Below, piece after piece: positions 52,061 through 58,019 of a stretch of DNA of 58,019 nucleotides (the first letter of the stretch is position 1; each line of letters opens with the position of its first letter). Made by a program: the position numbers and the translations under genes. The notes beneath the pieces are model-generated. The model made no database searches, was not told where the DNA came from, and saw only the letters and a program-made list of their open reading frames with translations. Origin of the DNA: Vibrio proteolyticus NBRC 13287 (GTDB lineage: Bacteria; Pseudomonadota; Gammaproteobacteria; Enterobacterales; Vibrionaceae); NCBI RefSeq assembly GCF_000467125.1, contig NZ_BATJ01000027.1, positions 1 through 58,019 of the forward strand. The letters are read 5' to 3'.

Positions 52061-53462
52061 GTTTATCCCTTACGCCATCTGTAGATTCGTTGTTCAGGCC
52101 GGCAAACGTAAGTTGTCTTTCCTTCATCAGAGCAGTGAAAAATGCAATGACAGACTTAGGTGAGTCTGCCAATGTTATGGCTCGAACGACCGCTAAACTT
52201 GAGACGCCCGTCTGCCAGACTTGCTCAGCGTTGGACGGGGCAATGCCACCAATCGCGACAGTTGGATAACCGAACATGCCAGCACTTACCCCCTGCTCTG
52301 CTTGGGCACCAACATCAGACTGTGTTGCGCCATAAGGGATGCTATCGATCAGCTTTTGATATAACGCCAAACGCACCAACCCCTGCGGCTTAGATGGCAT
52401 CTGTTTGGTGGTGGTTGGGAAGATATGTCCTAACGCGATGTAGCTAGGATGAATTTGTACGATACGAAGCAGTTCGTAATAGCCATGAGTGGAGAGACCA
52501 AGACGAATACCGGCTTTGGTGAGTTGGGCCAAATTCGACTCTTCAATATCTTCCTGACCGAGATGCACACCGTAAGCACCATGCTTAATCGCAAGCTGCC
52601 AATAGTCATTGATAAACACTTGGGCCTGGTATTGACGACCTAACTCAATTGCTCGAATGATCTGCTGTTCTAAATCAGCCTGTTGCGGATTCTTGATACG
52701 CAGTTGGATAGTATGGATGCCCAATGGCAGCAAACGCTCGATCCAAGTGACATCATCCACCACTGGGTAGAGCCCTAAACTCTGCTTCGCTAAGGTTGAA
52801 AAGCGGACGCGCTCGCCTTGCGCTGACCATCCGACTCGGATGCCTAAGCGCTGATCGTCAAGCACTGGGGTGGGAAAATCATCGAACTGGCACGCCCACT
52901 GATTGACTCGCTCCACATTGTGGTTTTGAACCAAGCGTGTTTCACGTGAAACATTCGTCTGTTGTGTCGTCATTCCTCGGGCGAGTGTCAGCGCATCTTC
53001 GATGGGAAAATCGAGCACAGTCAATGCCACCACCCATGCTAGGTGATGCTCAGGTACAAACACAGTGTTGAGTTTGACCTTAACGGAAAGCGCTCTCACT
53101 TCATGGTCGATTGGATGACGCCAGATATCAAGTTGAGATACCTCGCCCTGTGGATTGACAGCCTGGTCGTCAAAAATGCCAATCAAAACCGATGTCGAAG
53201 ACTGTTCTAGGCACGCTTCTACTGATAAACCAGAGCGATAACAAAGCGCCAAAGAGCGCTCTGGATCGGCGTTATGGGCATCAATCAGATCCGTAGTAAC
53301 GTACGTAATGTGTTGGTCACGAACAAGCTGAATAGATTGAGTTGGGCTAACACCCAACTCAATGTCTTCGATGCTAAAACCCTGCTCTTTCGCCAACAAC
53401 AAACATTGTTGAACTAAGCCAGTTAGTTCAATCAAGGATGACGGAACTAGGATTTTACTCAT
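52047..53462 (-). CDS. thiE: Thiamin-phosphate synthase ThiE with unusual N-terminal domain
   Basis: Couples HMP-pyrophosphate and thiazole phosphate to thiamin phosphate. 471 aa, about twice the normal ThiE. The C-terminal half (about 240-450) is canonical: HTIQLRIKNP, FINDYWQLAIKHGAYGVHLGQEDI, LGHIFPTTTKQMPSKPQGL and VAIGGI. The N-terminal 190 residues are not ThiE; their end (LDFPIEDALTLARGM) faintly resembles the tail of HMP kinase ThiD, so they may be a degenerate kinase. A parS site encodes NVSRET in the linker. Overlaps thiC by four bases. Confidence 0.9.
   Translation of the reverse strand: MSKILVPSSLIELTGLVQQCLLLAKEQGFSIEDIELGVSPTQSIQLVRDQHITYVTTDLIDAHNADPERSLALCYRSGLSVEACLEQSSTSVLIGIFDDQAVNPQGEVSQLDIWRHPIDHEVRALSVKVKLNTVFVPEHHLAWVVALTVLDFPIEDALTLARGMTTQQTNVSRETRLVQNHNVERVNQWACQFDDFPTPVLDDQRLGIRVGWSAQGERVRFSTLAKQSLGLYPVVDDVTWIERLLPLGIHTIQLRIKNPQQADLEQQIIRAIELGRQYQAQVFINDYWQLAIKHGAYGVHLGQEDIEESNLAQLTKAGIRLGLSTHGYYELLRIVQIHPSYIALGHIFPTTTKQMPSKPQGLVRLALYQKLIDSIPYGATQSDVGAQAEQGVSAGMFGYPTVAIGGIAPSNAEQVWQTGVSSLAVVRAITLADSPKSVIAFFTALMKERQLTFAGLNNESTDGVRDKHAHG
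52938..52953. other. parS centromere site (exact consensus) inside thiE
   Basis: TGTTTCACGTGAAACA, identical to the site at 49037. On the coding (minus) strand it falls in the linker between the unusual N-terminal domain and the ThiE domain. Confidence 0.95.
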
Positions 53463-55402
53463 GAGTCGCTGACCTCCACATGCACTGCTGGGTGGTACAG
53501 CTCAGAGCCTGACTCTCTGAACTCTTGTGATTTCTGGCGCATGCCTTCTAGCGGGTCATCAAGCATTTTGATCGAGATAGCCTGGTCCGCAGCCACTTGT
53601 TCGGTGTCTTTCGCATACTCCCGCACCTCTTGCGAAATCTTCATTGAACAGAACTTAGGCCCACACATGGAACAGAAATGCGCTACCTTACCTGATTCCT
53701 GAGGCAGGGTTTCATCATGGAAAGCGCGAGCGGTATCAGGGTCAAGTGACAGGTTAAACTGGTCTTCCCAGCGAAATTCGAAGCGCGCTTTGGAAAGCGC
53801 ATTATCGCGAACCTGAGCCCCAGGATGTCCCTTAGCTAAGTCCGCCGCATGCGCCGCCAGTTTGTAGGTGATCAAACCGGTCTTAACGTCTTCTTTATTC
53901 GGCAGTCCGAGGTGTTCTTTAGGAGTAACGTAGCAAAGCATCGCACAGCCATACCAGCCGATCATCGCCGCGCCAATACCGGAGGTGATATGGTCATAGC
54001 CCGGAGCCACGTCCGTGGTCAGTGGACCAAGGGTGTAAAACGGCGCCTCATGACAATGCTCGAGTTGCTCCTCCATATTGGCTTTAATCATGTGCATAGG
54101 TACGTGTCCAGGCCCCTCGATGATGACCTGTACATCATATTCCCAAGCAATATTGGTCAGTTCACCCAGGGTGCGCAGCTCAGCAAATTGCGCTTCATCG
54201 TTAGCATCAGCCACCGAACCAGGGCGCAGACCATCACCGAGAGAAAGTGCCACATCATACTTGGCACAGATCTCACAGATCTCTCGGAAGTGGGTATATA
54301 AGAAGCTTTCTTGGTGATGGGCTAAACACCATTTCGCGATAATAGAACCACCACGAGAAACGATGCCGGTAACGCGTTTTGCAGTCATTGGCACATAGCG
54401 AAGTAGTAAACCGGCATGGATAGTGAAATAGTCAACGCCCTGCTCTGCTTGCTCAATCAGAGTATCGCGCATCACTTCCCAGTTAAGGTTTTCCGCAACA
54501 CCATTCACTTTCTCAAGCGCTTGATACATTGGTACGGTACCGATCGGCACTGGACTGTTACGTAGAATCCACTCGCGAGTTTCGTGAATATTACGCCCCG
54601 TCGATAAGTCCATCACCGTATCACCACCCCAGCGAGTGGCCCAAACTAGCTTTTCAACCTCTTCTTCAATGGAAGACGTCACGGATGAATTACCAATGTT
54701 GGCATTCACTTTAACTAAGAAGTTGCGGCCAATGATCATTGGTTCGGATTCTGGGTGGTTGATATTAGAAGGGATAATCGCGCGACCTTCGGCGACCTCT
54801 TTACGCACAAACTCGGCGGTAATGTCTTTTGGAAGGTTCGCTCCGAAGCTTTGACCCGGATGCTGTTGATTCAGCACTTCATCACGGTATTGAGCGCGTC
54901 CCATATTTTCACGTAGCGCGATGAATTCCATTTCTGGGGTGATAATACCTTTGCGAGCATAGTGTAACTGAGTCACGCACTGCCCATCTTTGGCACGTCG
55001 AATACGTGGTAGATTACCGTATCGAAGATCGTCTAGTGTTTCGTCTTCTAAGCGTTCTTTGGTGTACACCGAGCTTACTTCATCAAGTAACTCTGTGTCA
55101 CCGCGCTCTTCAATCCAGCTTTCTCTTAGCTTTGGTAAGCCACTATAAAGGTCAATATCGTAGTTCGGATCAGTATAAACACCTGACGTATCGTAGACTC
55201 GGACGGCTTCATTCGGCTCGAAAATAGGCGCTTCTTTTGTGCCACCAATCAGACTATCTGCTAGCGCTATTTCACGCATAGGTACACGAACATCTGGACG
55301 TGAACCTTCTACATATACTTTTGTGGAATTTGGGTACGGCTGTACCGAGAGTGTTTCAATGAACTGTTTGGCTTCCAGTCTCGCTTGTTTGCGACTCGAC
55401 AT
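53459..55402 (-). CDS. thiC: Phosphomethylpyrimidine synthase ThiC
   Basis: Radical SAM enzyme rearranging aminoimidazole ribotide to HMP phosphate. 647 aa. The unusual C-terminal cluster motif CSMCGPKFC supplies the three cysteines; substrate-binding regions PVPIGTVPMYQALEKV, SRGGSIIAKWC, SLGDGLRPG and EGPGHVPMHMI are all present. First gene of thiC-E-F-S-G-H, preceded by a TPP riboswitch and an AAGGA site. Confidence 0.97.
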   Translation of the reverse strand: MSSRKQARLEAKQFIETLSVQPYPNSTKVYVEGSRPDVRVPMREIALADSLIGGTKEAPIFEPNEAVRVYDTSGVYTDPNYDIDLYSGLPKLRESWIEERGDTELLDEVSSVYTKERLEDETLDDLRYGNLPRIRRAKDGQCVTQLHYARKGIITPEMEFIALRENMGRAQYRDEVLNQQHPGQSFGANLPKDITAEFVRKEVAEGRAIIPSNINHPESEPMIIGRNFLVKVNANIGNSSVTSSIEEEVEKLVWATRWGGDTVMDLSTGRNIHETREWILRNSPVPIGTVPMYQALEKVNGVAENLNWEVMRDTLIEQAEQGVDYFTIHAGLLLRYVPMTAKRVTGIVSRGGSIIAKWCLAHHQESFLYTHFREICEICAKYDVALSLGDGLRPGSVADANDEAQFAELRTLGELTNIAWEYDVQVIIEGPGHVPMHMIKANMEEQLEHCHEAPFYTLGPLTTDVAPGYDHITSGIGAAMIGWYGCAMLCYVTPKEHLGLPNKEDVKTGLITYKLAAHAADLAKGHPGAQVRDNALSKARFEFRWEDQFNLSLDPDTARAFHDETLPQESGKVAHFCSMCGPKFCSMKISQEVREYAKDTEQVAADQAISIKMLDDPLEGMRQKSQEFRESGSELYHPAVHVEVSDS

Positions 55403-55560
55403 AGCATTTTTCCTTATTGGTATTGGGGATAAAAATGCTTGGCGGATAGATGCGACAAGAGGAATCGAATGATGGACAGATTATGCAGGTGCTCTTCGTC
55501 TAAACAGCATTCGATTATTTGATAGGTCGACCAGATAGAACTCTGGTGTAGATATCTTCT

Positions 55561-55642
55561 CTTGTTCCCTTCGCAGATTCTAATCTGATCAGGTTCAACG
55601 GATCCCGAATTAACGGTCTCAGCCTTATGGCACTCCGACAAG
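55561..55642 (-). promoter_or_regulatory. TPP (thiamin pyrophosphate) riboswitch
   Basis: On the minus strand the aptamer contains GGAGTGCC, GCTGAGA, TTGAACCTGATC and CTGCGAAGGGAACAAG, the conserved THI-box elements in order. P1 pairs CTTGT (55638-55642) with ACAAG (55561-55565). It lies 159 nt before the thiC start and would shut off the operon when TPP is abundant. A downstream CTCTTGT (55455-55461) can pair with the P1 3' strand. Confidence 0.95.
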
Positions 55643-55656
55643 TAAAATCAGTATAT

Positions 55657-55682
55657 AAAAACGGCTTGGTTAAACCAAGCCG
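55657..55682 (-). terminator. crcB terminator
   Basis: 10-bp stem CGGCTTGGTT / AACCAAGCCG (55662-55671 / 55673-55682) followed on the minus strand by a T-run, directly upstream of the TPP riboswitch. Confidence 0.88.
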
Positions 55683-55699
55683 ACCTGTACAAATTTTAT

Positions 55700-56083
55700 C
55701 TAACTTTTGATCAACAACTGAAAACCCACCCAGGCGGCGGAAACACTCAATACCACGTTCAACAAGATATTGAGGCCCATCTTGAAAAAAGCACCTTGTT
55801 GCAACATCAACACGTTGTCCATTGAAAAGGTCGAAAACGTCGTCAATGCTCCAAGGAAGCCCAGACCGATGATTTGGCGCCATGGTTCGGTGGCGAGCAT
55901 TTCATTTTCAAACAGTGCGATCAATGCGCCCATGATGAATGACCCCACAACGTTGACCGTCAACGTCCCGTAGGGAAAGCCCCGCCCAAACAACACCACG
56001 CACAATTCAGAGATCAGATAACGCGAACACGCACCAAATGCGCCGCCGACAGCGATAAAGCCGAGAATGGATAACTGCCCCAT
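55700..56083 (-). CDS. crcB: Fluoride ion channel CrcB/Fluc
   Basis: Inner-membrane dual-topology fluoride exporter. 127 aa with four transmembrane helices. Signature regions: GGAFGACSRYL in TM1, PYGTLTVNVVGSFIMG in TM2 and the GALTTFSTFSMD segment in TM3 with the phenylalanines and serine/threonine of the fluoride path. I do not see a fluoride riboswitch in the 123-bp upstream gap, which instead holds a 9-bp inverted repeat (56116-56124 / 56164-56172). Confidence 0.94.
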   Translation of the reverse strand: MGQLSILGFIAVGGAFGACSRYLISELCVVLFGRGFPYGTLTVNVVGSFIMGALIALFENEMLATEPWRQIIGLGFLGALTTFSTFSMDNVLMLQQGAFFKMGLNILLNVVLSVSAAWVGFQLLIKS

Positions 56084-56206
56084 AGTAACCCCTTAATTTT
56101 TGATGCGAACATTGTAATCTTATTCGCTGAAAAATCGAGCGATCCAAGGGTTAAATCCGCAGTAATAAGATTGTGTTTCTGAAATAGATTTTAAAAGTTA
56201 CAGGCG

Positions 56207-57589
56207 TCACTTTACCTCAATAAAACCCATGAGGCCGGTTTTCATGTGTTCAATCACATGACAGTGGTACATCCAGCGCCCAGGGTTGTCCGCCACGAAT
56301 GCCGCCTTAGCGCTGCCATTTTTGCCCAGTAACACCGTATCGGTATGAAACGGTTCTGCAAGCTTGTTTCCATTCAGTTCCAATACGGTAAAAGTATGTC
56401 CGTGTAAATGGATTGGGTGGTGGTACTGGGTGACGTTCTTAAGGTCAAAAATGTACGTTTTCCCACGTTCTAAATACGCCAGCGGTTCGGGAATGGATGT
56501 CGCACTCATACCCTCCCAGGCGCGCTTATTAACTAACCAGAAGGTCGGCATCGCATGCCCGGATGGATCGGCTGGGGTAATAGCGCCTTCCCACTCAAAT
56601 ACAAAGTCGATTTCCTGTGCATTGGCCAGATCAACTGACGGTACCGGGTTGAGTGGCAGAGTAGGCAAAGACTGACCAGATGGTAGTTCTGATGACATCA
56701 CCTTAAACTCACACAGAGGAAATGGGAATTTGCCTTTCATTTGACGCACATAAACCCGCTCTCCTGCCTTGGGCGCCACCAAGCCAATATCAACCCTCAT
56801 ACCTGGGCCAATTTTATGCTGAGTGAGCTTCACTGGCGTCTTTACCGGATTACCATCAATGGCGATGACCCAGGCCTCGGCTCCTTCGACGGCAACCGGA
56901 TACGTTATTGTATTGTCGACGTTCGCAATTCTCAGACGCACAGTGGCATGCGCTTTCAGTGAATAGACCGGCTCATGGACTCCATTGACGGTCCCCCACT
57001 CACCTGGTGTGCCCATGCGTGCGCTATAGCGTGGAATCATCAAATCTTTCCACTGACCCTGCGGATCCAAATGCCAGTGTTTCAACATTAAAGCGTGCTC
57101 TTCGTCGAAATGAACCGGGTCTGCCTCTTCAACAATGATCAGCCCCACCAATCCCATACCGAGCTGCTTGACACTATTCATATGTGGGTGATACCAAAAT
57201 GTGCCTGCGTCTGGTGGCGTAAATTCGTATATAAACGTCTCACCAGGCATGATAGGCGGCTGGCTGAGGAACGCTACACCATCCATAGCAATCGGGATAC
57301 GCAGCCCGTGCCAATGGATGGTAGTTGGCTCATCCAGTTTATTGGTAAAACGAATGGTGACCTTTTCTCCTTGCCGGCAGCGAATTGTCGGCGCTGGGAT
57401 CTGACCGTTGAACGCTAACACCGAAGTCGTGAAACCAGGCACTAACTCGGCGCTCGCAGGCTGTGCAGTCAAGTCGTAAATATACCGGCCGTCACGACCG
57501 CGAGATTGCACCAAAGAGCACGCAGGCATCACGCACATAGCTGATAAGGCGAACGACGTTTTGACGAATTGACGACGGCTGATATCCAT
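56207..57589 (-). CDS. Tat-exported multicopper oxidase
   Basis: Periplasmic three-cupredoxin copper oxidase (460 aa), probably in copper tolerance or laccase-like oxidation. The twin-arginine signal SRRQFVK is at 4-10, followed by a hydrophobic stretch. Copper ligands: HWHG (92-95), HPH (134-136), HPIHLHGH (from 391) and HCHVIEH (442-448). The residue ten after the T1 cysteine C443 is leucine (L453), not methionine, suggesting a T1 copper without axial methionine. No CueO-type methionine-rich insert is seen. Monocistronic. Confidence 0.92.
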   Translation of the reverse strand: MDISRRQFVKTSFALSAMCVMPACSLVQSRGRDGRYIYDLTAQPASAELVPGFTTSVLAFNGQIPAPTIRCRQGEKVTIRFTNKLDEPTTIHWHGLRIPIAMDGVAFLSQPPIMPGETFIYEFTPPDAGTFWYHPHMNSVKQLGMGLVGLIIVEEADPVHFDEEHALMLKHWHLDPQGQWKDLMIPRYSARMGTPGEWGTVNGVHEPVYSLKAHATVRLRIANVDNTITYPVAVEGAEAWVIAIDGNPVKTPVKLTQHKIGPGMRVDIGLVAPKAGERVYVRQMKGKFPFPLCEFKVMSSELPSGQSLPTLPLNPVPSVDLANAQEIDFVFEWEGAITPADPSGHAMPTFWLVNKRAWEGMSATSIPEPLAYLERGKTYIFDLKNVTQYHHPIHLHGHTFTVLELNGNKLAEPFHTDTVLLGKNGSAKAAFVADNPGRWMYHCHVIEHMKTGLMGFIEVK

Positions 57590-57685
57590 TTGTTTTCTTT
57601 TCCCAATAAGAGTGTTGAGGAGAAGCCCAAGTGTAACTAATTATTACTCGCAATGCTCTGCGTATTGTTCGCACCAACAGAAAAC

Positions 57686-57716
57686 AAAAAGGCCTCAGTC
57701 TTTCGACTGAGGCCTT
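57686..57716 (-). terminator. Terminator after tRNA-Trp
   Basis: 12-bp stem (57705-57716 / 57689-57700) with a GAAA loop on the minus strand and a following T-run. Confidence 0.93.
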
Positions 57717-57721
57717 GAATA

Positions 57722-57798
<77 letters not shown>

Positions 57799-57822
57799 AA
57801 AAATTTCGTTGTTTTATATTCG

Positions 57823-57846
57823 AAAAAGCCTCGCTGATAGCGAGGC
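57823..57846 (-). terminator. Terminator-like hairpin between tRNA-Asp and tRNA-Trp
   Basis: 8-bp stem AGCGAGGC-type (57828-57835 / 57839-57846) and five T on the minus strand. It lies between two tRNA genes of the same orientation, so read-through may make tRNA-Trp partly dependent on it. Confidence 0.85.
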
Positions 57847-57858
57847 TTTCGAAATAAA

Positions 57859-57935
57859 TGGCGGAGCGGACGGGACTCGAACCCGCGACCCCCGGCGTGA
57901 CAGGCCGGTATTCTAACCAACTGAACTACCGCTCC
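57859..57935 (-). tRNA. tRNA-Asp(GTC)
   Basis: 77 nt with encoded CCA at 57859-57861 and anticodon GTC in CCTGTCACG. The sequence upstream to the window edge has repeated GTCTAA-like tracts but no gene. Confidence 0.97.
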
Positions 57936-58019
57936 GCACTGGTTAGACTCTAAGTCTAAGTTTTTTGCCTTTAGACTTTCCCTTAATTAAAAGGTCTAAA
58001 ATCTAAAAACGAAATGTAA

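Noticed and set aside
56084..56206. Possible fluoride riboswitch before crcB
   Set aside because: The conserved crcB-motif sequence and pseudoknot are not visible; only an AT-rich 9-bp inverted repeat is present.

Overview
The window is a stretch of the large, oriC-proximal chromosome of a Vibrio (gamma-proteobacteria), probably close to V. cholerae / V. fluvialis. The evidence is the gene content and order (vexR-vexA-vexB next to ilvC/ilvY; rmuC-ubiE-ubiJ-ubiB-tatABC; hemB-ryhB-polA-spf-engB; a thiC-thiE-thiF-thiS-thiG-thiH operon), a magnesium-type HemB, and several 16-bp ParB-binding (parS) sites of the chromosome I type. It is almost entirely core genome. I see no insertion sequence, prophage, integron or CRISPR.

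Layout. 1-1900: 5' part of a peptide-ABC ATPase gene, a 750-bp gene-free gap and a five-tRNA operon (Arg, His, Pro, His, Pro) on the minus strand. 2-10 kb: cytochrome c5, Rep helicase, the vexRAB RND efflux operon, ubiK. 10-16 kb: ilvC/ilvY divergent pair, hemN, a DUF2489 membrane protein, yihI and a methyltransferase. 16.2-22.4 kb is rich in small RNAs: a CsrB/CsrC-family RNA, cytochrome c4, engB, a likely unannotated RNA ending at 18.36 kb, Spot 42 (spf), polA, DnaA boxes, and RyhB with a Fur-box promoter. 22.4-31 kb: GNAT, hemB, tatD, and the minus-strand block rmuC-ubiE-ubiJ-ubiB-tatA-tatB-tatC. 31-44 kb: two DMT transporters, two c-di-GMP GGDEF/EAL proteins, BaiN-type flavoprotein, uspB, ferritin, uspA, rsmJ, asnC. 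44-49 kb: a small coiled-coil protein, Bcr/CflA pump with divergent LysR, and an M24 aminopeptidase P. 49-55.6 kb: thiamin operon under a TPP riboswitch. 55.7-58 kb: crcB, a Tat-exported multicopper oxidase, and tRNA-Trp and tRNA-Asp.

How the parts connect. Three themes recur. One is respiration, haem and quinone: cytochromes c4/c5, HemB, HemN, UbiE/J/B/K. The second is protein export by Tat together with a likely Tat substrate, the copper oxidase. The third is global RNA regulation: Csr, Spot 42, RyhB and TPP sensing. The four parS matches (27.1, 45.9, 49.0, 52.9 kb) suggest that much of the window is a chromosome I centromere region. I found no clearly new multi-gene system. The best leads for undescribed biology are the RNA terminator with an anti-Shine-Dalgarno tract downstream of Spot 42, the DnaA-box/GATC cluster upstream of polA, the terminator inside tatB-tatC, the fused ThiE whose interdomain linker is encoded by a parS site, and two small uncharacterised proteins (39.3 and 44.5 kb).
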